From Alphaproteobacteria bacterium (lineage in GTDB: Bacteria > Pseudomonadota > Alphaproteobacteria > Micavibrionales > Micavibrionaceae), in NCBI GenBank assembly GCA_030424975.1, contig JAUHVY010000002.1, positions 744,001 through 808,000 of the forward strand: DNA of 64,000 nucleotides, read 5' to 3'. Made by a program: the position numbers and the translations under genes. The first letter of the stretch is position 1. Each line of letters starts with the position of its first letter. Below the pieces are notes generated by a model that made no database searches, was not told where the DNA came from, and saw only the letters and a list, made by a program, of their open reading frames with translations. This document shows, piece after piece, positions 1-10,565 of the stretch.

Positions 1-2
1 AA

Positions 3-1757
3 CAAAAGGAAATTATTGCGCCTGATAAAAAGCGTAAGCCTACAGAAAAAAATATTTTGGTTGGCCCTGAGCTTGCAAAGCTCGCACTGGATAAGGGCGT
101 GAAACAAGTTATTAAAATTCATGAGGTGTTGGGCGGCAAGCGTTTGCTACTGAAGATCAAGGAAATTCCCGTGTTGGCTTATGGTATTACGGTCGGGGTT
201 GCACGTGATATTACCGAAGAAGAAGAGATTATCGGACAAATTGAAAATAACCAAAGTGCAAACCGTGCATTACTGGAGCAATTGCGCTCTGCGATCGGTA
301 TTTATAACGCCGATCAGGCGCTCGTATTCTATAATTCCTCATTTTCACAGCTTTGGGGTCTGGAGGATGGTTGGCTGAATACAAAGCCGAAACTTGGCGA
401 GGTCATGGAAAAGCTTCGTGAGTCCAGAAGGTTGCCTGAGCAGGCCGATTTTAAGTCATATAAAAAAAGCTGGCTGAATATGTTTACCGGTTTGATCGAG
501 CCACATGATGATATGTTGTATTTGCCTGATGGGTCGGCTCTTCGCATGTTGGTCGTGCCGCACAAATTAGGCGGTCTGATGATGACATTCGAAGATGTGA
601 CCAGCAGGCTTGAGCTTGAGTCATCATATAACACCCTTATCGCGGTTCAAAAAGAGACCCTGGATAACCTCGAAGAGGGGGTCGCCGTGTTTGGTGGCGA
701 TGGTCGTTTGAAACTATGGAACCCGTCATTTGCATCTTTATGGGGGTTCAATCCGGAAACATTAGAGGGTGAACCACATGTGACACGCATCACTGATAAG
801 GTGTCATCGTTTTTTAATGATACGGATTGGCCGCAAATGAAAGAAAAGATCATTATGCTTGCGCTTGATCGTTCCGTAAATAGTGGCCGTTTCGAAAGGC
901 AGGACGAAAAAATCGTCGATTATGCCACGGTACCATTGCCGGATGGCGGGGTTTTGATCACATATTCCGATATGACCGATACAGTGCGTGTTGAAAATGC
1001 GTTGCGTGATAAAAATATTGCTTTAGAAACGGCGGAGAAGCTGAAACTTGATTTCCTTGCCAATGTTTCATATCAACTCAGAACCCCCTTGAATGCCATT
1101 ATGGGGTTCAATGAGATGTTGACCCAAGAATTCTTTGGTCCGTTGAACGAGAAGCAAAAGGAGTATACGGGTGACATTCAAAACGCGAGTGAGAAGCTCC
1201 TGAATCTGGTGAATAACATCCTTGACCTATCAACGATAGAAGCGGGTCAAATGTCATTGGATATTATTGATACTGATATAAATGCGATGATGGATAGCGT
1301 GTTTGATTTGGTATCCGAATGGGCACGTAAGGAACGAATAGAAGTTAAACTTGATTGCTCGGCACATGTCGGTATTGCACAAATTGATGAAAGTCGCATG
1401 AAGCAGGCTATTGTGAATTTGGTGCATAACTCAATTTCCTACACGCCTGAGGGTGGAGAAATTATACTGAAAGCTGAGTCTATAGAGGATGCTGTACAGT
1501 TTAAAGTTATTGATAACGGCCCCGGAATTGCGCCGGAGGATCAGGAACGGATCATACAGCCGTTTGAGCGTGTTGACAGTGCATCATCGGAACGTGGTGC
1601 CGGGCTTGGGCTTGCACTCGTTAAAAACATTGTCGATTTGCACGGCGGTCAGTTCGTATTGGAATCAGTTGCGGAGCAAGGCACAACTGTGATTTTATCC
1701 GTTCCGCGCAAATCAGATATTATTCAAGCTGAACATGCAGAGGGTGCAGTGGCCTAG
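3..1757 (+). CDS. divL: DivL-like PAS-domain histidine kinase homologue with Tyr at the H-box position; 5' end truncated by window edge
   Basis: H-box reads FLANVSYQLRTPLNAI (Tyr instead of His); N/G boxes NSISYTPEGG, DNGPGIAPEDQ, ERGAGLGLALVK; frame is open upstream of the TTG at 57 to the window edge. Confidence 0.75.
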   Translation, partial: QKEIIAPDKKRKPTEKNILVGPELAKLALDKGVKQVIKIHEVLGGKRLLLKIKEIPVLAYGITVGVARDITEEEEIIGQIENNQSANRALLEQLRSAIGIYNADQALVFYNSSFSQLWGLEDGWLNTKPKLGEVMEKLRESRRLPEQADFKSYKKSWLNMFTGLIEPHDDMLYLPDGSALRMLVVPHKLGGLMMTFEDVTSRLELESSYNTLIAVQKETLDNLEEGVAVFGGDGRLKLWNPSFASLWGFNPETLEGEPHVTRITDKVSSFFNDTDWPQMKEKIIMLALDRSVNSGRFERQDEKIVDYATVPLPDGGVLITYSDMTDTVRVENALRDKNIALETAEKLKLDFLANVSYQLRTPLNAIMGFNEMLTQEFFGPLNEKQKEYTGDIQNASEKLLNLVNNILDLSTIEAGQMSLDIIDTDINAMMDSVFDLVSEWARKERIEVKLDCSAHVGIAQIDESRMKQAIVNLVHNSISYTPEGGEIILKAESIEDAVQFKVIDNGPGIAPEDQERIIQPFERVDSASSERGAGLGLALVKNIVDLHGGQFVLESVAEQGTTVILSVPRKSDIIQAEHAEGAVA

Positions 1758-2167
1758 AGGCACTCAACCCATGTTTTGCTGGTACCGTCTTCGTTTAGGG
1801 TACCTTTGATAATGACATCCCCAAATTCAATACTCGTTTTGCAGTTAAAAATAGGGAAGAGCGCTCTGAGTGTGATTTCAAGTTGCCGCCCGGGATAAAA
1901 CGGGCCGCGTGCGCAAAATTCAGCGCGATCTTGCAGATAGTCTTCCGTCGGGTGCCGTGTGCCTGCGGCTTCTAATCTGAACGTGCTGACGTTACGGCGT
2001 TTATCACCTTCATCATTTGTGTAATAGGGCGTGCTAAGGTCGCCATAAACTTTGTATGGAGCTTCGTTCACAAGGTTAAAGCAAATAGGGCTCGCCGTAA
2101 TCTCCTGTGCATGTGCCAGGTGTGGCGAAAGAACGATTGCGACGGTGATAAGAAGTAATCTTTTCAT
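1754..2167 (-). CDS. Hypothetical secreted/periplasmic protein
   Basis: 137-aa ORF with N-terminal signal peptide MKRLLLITVAIVLSPHLAHAQ. Confidence 0.6.
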   Translation of the reverse strand: MKRLLLITVAIVLSPHLAHAQEITASPICFNLVNEAPYKVYGDLSTPYYTNDEGDKRRNVSTFRLEAAGTRHPTEDYLQDRAEFCARGPFYPGRQLEITLRALFPIFNCKTSIEFGDVIIKGTLNEDGTSKTWVECL

Positions 2168-2208
2168 GTATTTATTTTAACATCATACGGTGCTTTTCAC
2201 CAAGCGTC

Positions 2209-2667
2209 TTGTGCTTTATAACCAATACTATGAGAAGAGAATCCACCACTATCATAACACATAGTGAGGCCGAAACAGTTCGCGCCGCACAAAGCTTTGC
2301 AGGTGTTTTAAAGGATGGTGATGTGTTGTTATTACACGGTGATTTAGGAGCGGGAAAAAGTGTTTTTGCACGGGCCCTAATTCGTGCCTTAAGCGATGAT
2401 GCAGATCTGGAGGTGCCGAGCCCGACCTTCACATTGGTGCAAACCTATGACACAGCGATGGGTGGTATTTGGCATTTTGATTTATATCGTCTTTCTGATC
2501 CGTCTGAAATTTATGAAATTGGTTGGGAAGAGGCACTGCAGGGCGGTGTCGCAATTATCGAGTGGCCTGAACGTTTAGGCAGTTTGCGCCCGCAAAACGC
2601 GATTGATATTCATATATCGGTCCAACAAGATGGTGAGAGCTCTCGCCAAATAGAGGTGATTATTTAA
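2209..2667 (+). CDS. tsaE: tRNA threonylcarbamoyladenosine biosynthesis ATPase TsaE (start may be 2230)
   Basis: LLLHGDLGAGKSVFARALIRAL P-loop, SPTFTLVQTY and HFDLYRL motifs. Confidence 0.9.
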   Translation: MCFITNTMRRESTTIITHSEAETVRAAQSFAGVLKDGDVLLLHGDLGAGKSVFARALIRALSDDADLEVPSPTFTLVQTYDTAMGGIWHFDLYRLSDPSEIYEIGWEEALQGGVAIIEWPERLGSLRPQNAIDIHISVQQDGESSRQIEVII

Positions 2668-3401
2668 TGACGCAGGATTTAATCACGAATAAGGCCTTTA
2701 TTTTGGCTGCGGGCTTTGGAACGCGGCTACGACCATATACAGATCATGTGCCAAAACCGATGGTACAGGTGAACGGGCGGAGCTTGATATACCGCACATT
2801 GGATAAGCTGCGATCTGTTGGTATTAACGATGTCGTGGTGAATGCACATTATTTGCCCGATGTTTTAAAGCAGCATTTAGATGTATATTGTGCGCAGCAT
2901 GACGATATGTCTATCACATTTATTCACGAAAAAGACATTTTGGATACGGGTGGCGGTATCGTGAATGCCTTGCCGCATTTTAAGGGGGCGCCCTTTTATG
3001 TTATTGCGGGCGATAATCTCTGGACCGATGCGGATGTGTCGGCGTTGAAGCGTTTATCAGATGCGTGGGATGATCAAACCATGGATATCCTGACCTTGAT
3101 GATGCCGATTGATCGTATGGTGTTGACGCATGGGGTGGGGGATTATGATATTCTACCTGATGGCCGGGTGAAACGATCACCAAGCAAAGATGGTGATGCC
3201 ATGTGGACGAATATTCGTCTGAACCATCCGCGTATTTATGATAATGCACCTGAAGGTGCGTTTTCATTCCTGCAAATAATGGATGCTGTACAAGAAGCAG
3301 GGCGTTTTTACGCATTGCATCATGATGGTGATTGGCACCATATTAGTACCCCTGCGGATCTTGAAGCCGTTGATAAGGTGTTTCGGGAGCAAGACGCATA
3401 A
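2667..3401 (+). CDS. Sugar-phosphate nucleotidyltransferase (mannose-1-phosphate guanylyltransferase/MurU-like)
   Basis: AFILAAGFGTRLRPYTDHVPKPMVQVNGRSLI signature. Confidence 0.85.
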   Translation: MTQDLITNKAFILAAGFGTRLRPYTDHVPKPMVQVNGRSLIYRTLDKLRSVGINDVVVNAHYLPDVLKQHLDVYCAQHDDMSITFIHEKDILDTGGGIVNALPHFKGAPFYVIAGDNLWTDADVSALKRLSDAWDDQTMDILTLMMPIDRMVLTHGVGDYDILPDGRVKRSPSKDGDAMWTNIRLNHPRIYDNAPEGAFSFLQIMDAVQEAGRFYALHHDGDWHHISTPADLEAVDKVFREQDA

Positions 3402-6400
3402 TGACGGGCGAAGCGCAAAGCGAGATTTATAATATTCCCGCAGGCATGCCGTTTTTGCGCACATTAGCGCAGCATTTGTTGGGTAAGACAAAGGGGCAAC
3501 CCGAAGAGCTGACGCGGCACCGCATTTTACTACCGACTCGCCGAACATGCCGTATTATGCGTGAGACTTTTTTACGGTTGAATGACGGGCAGGCCTTATT
3601 GCTTCCGCAAATGATGCCGATTGGCGAAGTCGATGAGGAAGAGCTATCACTTCTGATGTATGGAAGCGCAGAAGCTTTCCTAGATATTCCCGATGCGATA
3701 AAACCGATGCACAGGCAGCTTTTACTCGCGAAGTTGATCATGCGCGCACCTGATTTTGCCCAAGGGTATGATCATGCTCTCATGCTTTCAAAGGCATTAT
3801 GTGAGCTTATGGACGAAGTGCAGGTTGAGGGGCTTTCAATGCGCGATCTCGACAAAATTGTGCCTGAGGATTTTGCGCAGCATTGGGGGATTACCCTGAC
3901 GTTTTTGAATATTGTCAGTGAGGTTTGGCCGAGTGTTTTAGAGGCGCAAGGCGTCATTGAGCAAGGTGAACGTCGTAATCTCTTGCTGCAGGCGTTATCG
4001 AATTTTTGGAAAAATACGTCGCCTTCATACCCCGTCATTGCTGCGGGTTCTACCGGTTCGATTCCTGCAGTGGCTGAGCTGTTGGGGACGATTGCAAAAA
4101 TGCCGAACGGTTGTGTTGTTTTGCCCGGCGTTGATATGGATATGGATTCAGGAACTTGGGATTGTATTACAGAGAGCCACCCACAATATGCACTGAAACG
4201 ATTTTTAAATTTAGCACAGGCAGGTATTTCTGATGTGAAATACATTAATGAAGCAGCAAAGCATCAAAGCTCGCGCGCGCCTTTGGCATCGGCGGTTATG
4301 CTGCCTGCGGAAAAGTCCTATGCTTGGAAAACTTTTTTCAAAGACGAGGGCGCTAAGCGTTATTTGGATGATTTGTCCTATTACGATTGTAAAACACAGC
4401 AAGAGGAGGCCGCGGTTATCGCGCTGATGATGCGTGAAAATGTGCAGGATCCTTTTGCTGATAATGTTACGGCATTGGTGACACCAGATCGTAGCTTGGC
4501 GCGCCGCGTCAGTGCGTATTGCCGCAGATGGGGAATAGAGGTCGATGATTCCGCAGGCGCAAAGCTACAGGATTCCAGACTTGGTAAATTTATCCTTCTA
4601 AGCTTTCATGCCGCGATTACTTATGACCCTTATGTCTTCTTATCCTTGCTAAAGCTTTCGCTGTGTCGTTTTGGCTATGCGGATGATACGTATAAAAATA
4701 TTTTATCAACACTGGAGATTGATTATCTGCGCCAAGGGCGGATCATTTCATCATTGAATGATCTGATCGCCTATGTGAAGCAAGAAGAGGGTGAGGAAAC
4801 CGTCGTTTATGATTTTCTTTGTGCTTATGAGAGCGCGGTAAAGCCCTTGCGCGGTTTCGTAAACCGCAATGCGACGCATAATTTTTCAGATATGTTAAAG
4901 GCGCATGTACAGGTGGCAGAAAATTTGGCATGCACCGCAGATGCACCCGGGCGTGATCTTTTATGGCGTGGTGAAGAAGGCGAGAGCGCGGCGCTTTTCC
5001 TGACGGAGCTTATGGGGCATGCTGACTTATTGGCGGATGTCACCATTGATGATTATGAGCAAATATTTGCATCTTTGCTTGGTGCGGTGACTGTACGACA
5101 ATCCTATGGGGTGCACCCGCGTTTGCTTATTCTCGGGCAGTTAGAGGCAAGGTTAAGCCATGCCGATTTGGTTATTATGGGCGGTTTGAATGAGGGGACA
5201 TGGCCATCTGATACTGGGCATGACCCATGGATGTCGCGGCCGATGCGTAAATCATTTGGTCTGCCTGCAAAGGAACAAGCAATTGGTATCGCTGCGCATG
5301 ACTTTGTGCAAAATTTCTGTGGCACAAAAGTTGTGATGACCCGTGCACAGAAGGTTGACGGAAGCCCCACCGTGCCATCGCGTTGGGTGATGCGATTGGA
5401 CACAATTTTAAACAGTGCGCATATGAATTTATCCGATTTATCGACCGGTTCTTATATTGCGTGGGCAGGCATGATTGACAAAACAGGTGAAGCGCAGCCA
5501 TGCGACCCGCCGGAACCAAGGCCGCCTGTTAGTGTGCGTCCGAATGCTGCTTCTGTGACGAAAATTGAAAACTGGTTACAGGATCCGTATGGCATCTATA
5601 TGCGTTATGTTCTGAAAATCAGAAAATTGCAGCCTTTGTTGCAAGATAGTGATGCAGCATTAAAGGGGGCGCTGTTACACGAAGTGCTCCATCAATTTGT
5701 TTTGAAATATCCTGCTGCTCTGCCTGATGATGCGCATAATATATTAATGGAAACGGCGAAGGATATCGTAGAGCGCGATATAGAATCACCTGAATTACTA
5801 CGCTATTGGTGGCCGAAATTCGGAAAAATAGCAGAATACTTTATTTCGCATGAGGCCGTATGGCGGGAGCGTGCAAAGTTTGTGGAAGGCGAGATCAGAG
5901 GCAATATTGATATCAATATTGACGGCATTCTGTTTAATTTATACGGCGTTGCCGACCGTATTGATAAGGTGCGCACCGATGATGGCGATGGTTACGCGGT
6001 CATTGATTACAAATCAGGTGGCGGCGGGTTCACCGCGAATAAACTTCGAGACGGGGCTTTGCCGCAATTACCGCTAGAGGCTATTATGCTTCGGGGCGGT
6101 GCATTTTACGGTAAGGGGTTCAAAAATGAAAAGGCAGATATCGAAAAAAAATATGTCCCCAAAGGCGATACGAAATATCTGGGCTACTGGACGTTGAATG
6201 CCAAGGGCGATATGGATAGCGCAAAGATTGAAGGGGATCTGGATCAAGTGATTGATACCGTGATGGACGGTTTCCAGGAGCTTGTACGAACATTTCGCAA
6301 ATATGAAACACCGTTTTACGCGGTACCGAATTCCGATAACGCGCCGCGGTTTAATGATTATGAACATGTTGCCCGTATTCGTGAGTGGACAGTGCTTGAT

Positions 6401-6424
6401 GATGCAGACGGAGGCGAGTCATGA
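3401..6424 (+). CDS. addB: Double-strand break repair protein AddB
   Basis: 1007-aa ORF immediately upstream of and overlapping addA; MGGLNEGTWPS motif and C-terminal nuclease region VIDYKSGGGG. Confidence 0.85.
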   Translation: MTGEAQSEIYNIPAGMPFLRTLAQHLLGKTKGQPEELTRHRILLPTRRTCRIMRETFLRLNDGQALLLPQMMPIGEVDEEELSLLMYGSAEAFLDIPDAIKPMHRQLLLAKLIMRAPDFAQGYDHALMLSKALCELMDEVQVEGLSMRDLDKIVPEDFAQHWGITLTFLNIVSEVWPSVLEAQGVIEQGERRNLLLQALSNFWKNTSPSYPVIAAGSTGSIPAVAELLGTIAKMPNGCVVLPGVDMDMDSGTWDCITESHPQYALKRFLNLAQAGISDVKYINEAAKHQSSRAPLASAVMLPAEKSYAWKTFFKDEGAKRYLDDLSYYDCKTQQEEAAVIALMMRENVQDPFADNVTALVTPDRSLARRVSAYCRRWGIEVDDSAGAKLQDSRLGKFILLSFHAAITYDPYVFLSLLKLSLCRFGYADDTYKNILSTLEIDYLRQGRIISSLNDLIAYVKQEEGEETVVYDFLCAYESAVKPLRGFVNRNATHNFSDMLKAHVQVAENLACTADAPGRDLLWRGEEGESAALFLTELMGHADLLADVTIDDYEQIFASLLGAVTVRQSYGVHPRLLILGQLEARLSHADLVIMGGLNEGTWPSDTGHDPWMSRPMRKSFGLPAKEQAIGIAAHDFVQNFCGTKVVMTRAQKVDGSPTVPSRWVMRLDTILNSAHMNLSDLSTGSYIAWAGMIDKTGEAQPCDPPEPRPPVSVRPNAASVTKIENWLQDPYGIYMRYVLKIRKLQPLLQDSDAALKGALLHEVLHQFVLKYPAALPDDAHNILMETAKDIVERDIESPELLRYWWPKFGKIAEYFISHEAVWRERAKFVEGEIRGNIDINIDGILFNLYGVADRIDKVRTDDGDGYAVIDYKSGGGGFTANKLRDGALPQLPLEAIMLRGGAFYGKGFKNEKADIEKKYVPKGDTKYLGYWTLNAKGDMDSAKIEGDLDQVIDTVMDGFQELVRTFRKYETPFYAVPNSDNAPRFNDYEHVARIREWTVLDDADGGES

Positions 6425-9400
6425 CCCGTAATCAAGTCTTGAGCCAACAGGAAATATTATCTAAAACCGCACAAAAGCAGGGCATGGCCGCGGCACCCGA
6501 AAGCTCGGCATGGGTTGCGGCTTCTGCGGGGACGGGAAAGACAAAGGTTCTGACTGATCGTGTATTACGCTTACTATTACCGCGTTCTGACGGCAGACCG
6601 GCGACGTTGCCCTCGCGTATCTTGTGCTTGACCTTTACAAAGGCGGCCGCCAATGAAATGGCATTACGTATTAATAAAACGCTTAGCCGTTGGGCCGTAG
6701 CAGATGATTTGGATTTGCAAAAGAACCTGACGTCATTATTTGGCCGCGCGCCGACATCTGAACAGGTGAGCGCGGCACAACGTTTATTTGCCAATGTCAT
6801 CGACAGCCCGGGCGGCTTGCCCATTATGACCATCCACTCCTTTTGCCAATCCGTCTTGGGGCGTTTCCCGATAGAGGCAGGTTTATCCCCCAATTTCGGG
6901 ACACTCGATGAAAGCATGGGGCAGGAATTAATGGCCGAAGCGATCGCTTTTGTTATTGATACGGCACAGCGCGCCGATCAGGCGGGGTCGCAAATCGCAA
7001 ATGCCGTTGATCATTTATTATCCGATATTGATGAGCAAAGCTTTATCTCCGCCGTACGCTCTGTCGTTTCAGAGCGCACACAGTTTGAAATGCTAATGGG
7101 GCAATATCATACGATAGAGGGTGTTTATGCTGCGGTTTGTGCGCATTATGATGTTGCACAAAATATGTCTGAAGATGCACTGATTTCTGCGTTTTGTGAA
7201 AAGGGGCGAGGGCGAGAGGATGATTTGCGATCTGTGGCGATGGCGATGCTCTCCCCCGATTGTAAGGCCAAAACAGCAAAACCATTGGCGCAGTCAATGA
7301 TTGCATGGCTGGACGCGCCCCATGATCAACGTATATCTATGTTTGATCGTTATTGCGCGGCGTTTCTAAGCGGAGATAATGAGAATATTCGAAAACAAGG
7401 CTTCCCACCGGCAAATGTGAAGAAGCAAGACCCGAATGCCGAGGATATTCTGAAAGCGGAAGGCGCAGAATTACTCCGTTTGTTGGACATCGTCAAAGCC
7501 ATAAAATCAGCAGAGAAAACCCGTGATATTTTATATATCGCCCAAGCCGTGATTGAAAAATATAAGGCGTTAAAGGAAGCAAAAGGCCTTCTGGATTATG
7601 ATGATCAGATTATTTGCACGATGAGACTTCTCAGCGGGGAGAGCAAAGCCTTTGCAGGAATGAAGGGTATAAACGCACAGGCATTGATCAATCAATGGAT
7701 TATGTACAAGCTCGATCAGGGGATTGACCATGTCCTTGTTGATGAGGCGCAAGACACAAACCCCGAGCAATGGCGCATTATTGAATCTTTAACATCCGAA
7801 TTTTTTGTCGGTGACGGTGCGCGTGACGATGTGTTACGCACCAGCTTTGTTGTCGGTGATATTAAACAATCAATTTATAGTTTCCAGCGTGCTGCCCCAA
7901 AAGAGTTTGCACGCATGCAAAATATATTCGATGAGCGTATATCCGTGGGCGGGTATGTGAACCATAACATTAGTCTGGATACATCGTTCCGCACGACGCA
8001 AAGTGTGCTTGGCGTGGTTGACAAAGTTTTCGCCTCTGAGCCGATGCACCACTCCCTTGGGGTGCATCATGTTGATCACCAACCGTATCGTGCGGGTCAG
8101 GAAGGCATGGTTGCATTATGGCCCGAATATAAAAGCGCAGAGCAGGAGCAGCGCGATTTTTGGGACCCGCCAATTTCCAGGAATTCAACGGAAAGCGGTT
8201 CCACACAGATGGCGCGCCGTGTGGCGGATGAAATCCGAAACTGGTTGGATAGAAAAGAGGTCCTGTCGAGCAGAAATCGTGCCATTCAGCCCGGCGATAT
8301 TATGATACTACTTCGTTCTCGTTCAGCATTACAGCAACAGCTCATACGGGAATTGAAGCTAAGAAATATCCCTGTCAGCGGTGCGGATCGCATGATCCTG
8401 AGTGAACAGATCGCGGTGCAGGATTTATATGCGTTGGCACGGTTCTGTTTGCTACCGGCGGATGATCTGACACTGGCGGAGATACTAAAATGCCCCTTGT
8501 TAGGCTGGAGCGAAGAGGAGCTTTTTACACTCGCTTATAACAGAAAGGGGTCACTATGGCAGGAAGTTTGTAATCCCGATCCGCTGAAATTAAACGGGAT
8601 TACAGACCATATAGATGACCTTGTATTCGCAAGTGATGATAAACGCGCGCGCACCCGCGATTACCTTTCACGCCTTATCGGGCGGGTGTCGTATCTTGGT
8701 ACATACGAATTTTTTGCACATGTGTTAAATATGCCGTGTCCCGCAGATGATCAATCAGGCATGCATGCTATGCTGCGTCGTTTGGGCGAGGATGCGATTG
8801 ATCCGCTCGAAGAGATGCTCAGTGCTGCGATGAATTTCGGGAAACTGCACATTGATCAGATGCAGCTGTTTTTGAAAGAGCAGGAAAAAGCGGAAACGGA
8901 AATTAAACGAGAAATGGAAGAAGCATCCGGCCAGGTGCGTATTATGACGGTACACGGATCAAAGGGGTTACAGGCGCCCGTCGTGATTATGCCTGATACG
9001 ATGAAGTCATCGGGGGGCGCAAAAATTTCAAGGTTTCTGTGGCCAGATAAATCCGATTTGGACATTCCGTTATATACAACGCGTAAAACCTTTGAGCCTG
9101 CACCATATGTACGGGCACGTGAAAATGTCAAAACGAAAGACGAGGATGAATATTATCGTTTGCTTTATGTTGCAATGACACGTGCGGAAGACAGGCTTTA
9201 TATTGGAGGATTTAGAGGGAAAAGAAGCGCGCCTGAATCGTCGTGGTATTATCAAATCAGGAACGCCATGCAGGATATGGACGATGTGCAAGAATTGGAT
9301 GACGGTACATTGTTGCTCCACAACCCGCAAACTGCTGCGCCTGATAAGGCAAAGGATGAGCGTGCGGATGTGGTTGGTGCGGATGATATTCCCGTATGGG

Positions 9401-9987
9401 CAACAACAAACGCGCCTGATGTTCCTTATCCTCCCCGGCCTCTTATTCCCTCGCGGCCATTACCTGAAGACGATGCGCCGGCAATGTCACCACTTTACGC
9501 GGCAGACCAGAAGCGATTTAGACGTGGTAATGTTACGCATAAATTATTGCAGTTCCTGCCGGATATCGAAGAGGGGAAACGTCAAAATGCTGCGCTTAGG
9601 TTTGTGCACAAAAATGCTGTGGACCTGACGCAAGGCGTGCGAGAGGGGATTGTTAAAGAGGTGATGGGTATATTGGGTAATCCGAAATATGCACCTTATT
9701 TTGCAACTGATTCTTTGGCGGAGGTTCCTGTAACCGCGCTCATAGGTGATCGCATTATCAGTGGCCAAATTGACAGGTTGGTTGTAGGCGATAAGGCATT
9801 ATGGGTGATTGATTATAAAACCAACAGGCCGCCGCCGACGGATCCGAATAATGTGCCGCCGATTTATCGCAAGCAATTATCCGCTTATCGTGATTCGTTA
9901 TCATTGATATATCCCGGTTATCAGATTCATTGTGCGTTGTTATGGACGGATGGCCCGAACCTGATGGTGATGGATGATTATCTGTAA
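6421..9987 (+). CDS. addA: Double-strand break repair helicase AddA
   Basis: UvrD-like helicase motifs (ASAGTGKTKVLTDR, VLVDEAQDTNPEQW, MTVHGSKGLQAPVV) and C-terminal nuclease motif WVIDYKTNR. Confidence 0.9.
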   Translation: MTRNQVLSQQEILSKTAQKQGMAAAPESSAWVAASAGTGKTKVLTDRVLRLLLPRSDGRPATLPSRILCLTFTKAAANEMALRINKTLSRWAVADDLDLQKNLTSLFGRAPTSEQVSAAQRLFANVIDSPGGLPIMTIHSFCQSVLGRFPIEAGLSPNFGTLDESMGQELMAEAIAFVIDTAQRADQAGSQIANAVDHLLSDIDEQSFISAVRSVVSERTQFEMLMGQYHTIEGVYAAVCAHYDVAQNMSEDALISAFCEKGRGREDDLRSVAMAMLSPDCKAKTAKPLAQSMIAWLDAPHDQRISMFDRYCAAFLSGDNENIRKQGFPPANVKKQDPNAEDILKAEGAELLRLLDIVKAIKSAEKTRDILYIAQAVIEKYKALKEAKGLLDYDDQIICTMRLLSGESKAFAGMKGINAQALINQWIMYKLDQGIDHVLVDEAQDTNPEQWRIIESLTSEFFVGDGARDDVLRTSFVVGDIKQSIYSFQRAAPKEFARMQNIFDERISVGGYVNHNISLDTSFRTTQSVLGVVDKVFASEPMHHSLGVHHVDHQPYRAGQEGMVALWPEYKSAEQEQRDFWDPPISRNSTESGSTQMARRVADEIRNWLDRKEVLSSRNRAIQPGDIMILLRSRSALQQQLIRELKLRNIPVSGADRMILSEQIAVQDLYALARFCLLPADDLTLAEILKCPLLGWSEEELFTLAYNRKGSLWQEVCNPDPLKLNGITDHIDDLVFASDDKRARTRDYLSRLIGRVSYLGTYEFFAHVLNMPCPADDQSGMHAMLRRLGEDAIDPLEEMLSAAMNFGKLHIDQMQLFLKEQEKAETEIKREMEEASGQVRIMTVHGSKGLQAPVVIMPDTMKSSGGAKISRFLWPDKSDLDIPLYTTRKTFEPAPYVRARENVKTKDEDEYYRLLYVAMTRAEDRLYIGGFRGKRSAPESSWYYQIRNAMQDMDDVQELDDGTLLLHNPQTAAPDKAKDERADVVGADDIPVWATTNAPDVPYPPRPLIPSRPLPEDDAPAMSPLYAADQKRFRRGNVTHKLLQFLPDIEEGKRQNAALRFVHKNAVDLTQGVREGIVKEVMGILGNPKYAPYFATDSLAEVPVTALIGDRIISGQIDRLVVGDKALWVIDYKTNRPPPTDPNNVPPIYRKQLSAYRDSLSLIYPGYQIHCALLWTDGPNLMVMDDYL

Positions 9988-10002
9988 TCGAGCGGGTGCA
10001 AA

Positions 10003-10036
10003 AAAAGACCTGCGGTAAAGTGGAGTAAACCGCAGG
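10003..10036 (-). terminator. Intrinsic terminator for trxA
   Basis: CCTGCGGT/ACCGCAGG stem, followed on the minus strand by a T-run (plus-strand aaaaaaa). Confidence 0.65.
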
Positions 10037-10061
10037 CCTCAAACTCAAGTTTCAAAGGAAA

Positions 10062-10382
10062 CTAGATCTTTTCGCTTAACCAATCGGCAAGCTGTGATTT
10101 TGGCATTCCGCCAACGCGTGTATCAACGACTTTACCGCCTTTAAACAGCATCAAAGTCGGTACACCGCGTAATCCATATTTTGTTGGTGTTTCAGGGGCT
10201 TCTTCGATATTTAGTTTTACAACCTTTACCTTATCACCCATTTCGCCTGCGATCTCTTCTACAACAGGCAACAGAGCCTTACACGGGCCACACCATTCTG
10301 CCCAAAAATCAACCAAAACGGGGCTGTCAGAATTGACAACTTCAGCTTCAAAATCTTTGTCAGTTACGGCCTTTAACGACAT
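10062..10382 (-). CDS. trxA: Thioredoxin
   Basis: VDFWAEWCGPCKALLPVVEEIA active site and GVPTLMLFKGG. Confidence 0.96.
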   Translation of the reverse strand: MSLKAVTDKDFEAEVVNSDSPVLVDFWAEWCGPCKALLPVVEEIAGEMGDKVKVVKLNIEEAPETPTKYGLRGVPTLMLFKGGKVVDTRVGGMPKSQLADWLSEKI

Positions 10383-10565
10383 GGCTATATCCTTTCTTTA
10401 ACTTACGCATATGTTTAAGCACTATGAACCATCAATGCGATTCGTCAAGGTTTTAAACAGTTTCTATGGGATTCATTCGTGAATAGTCTTGAATCGTTAC
10501 TTCATGGTTCTCTTATGTACCAAAAAATTGTTGTCTTCATTGCTGATAATAGATAAGTATGAATT

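Noticed and set aside
3427-6367. Multiple 60-160-aa minus-strand ORFs inside addB
   Set aside because: Antisense to a clear long CDS, no motifs; the same applies to the antisense ORFs within addA, uvrD, serA and others.
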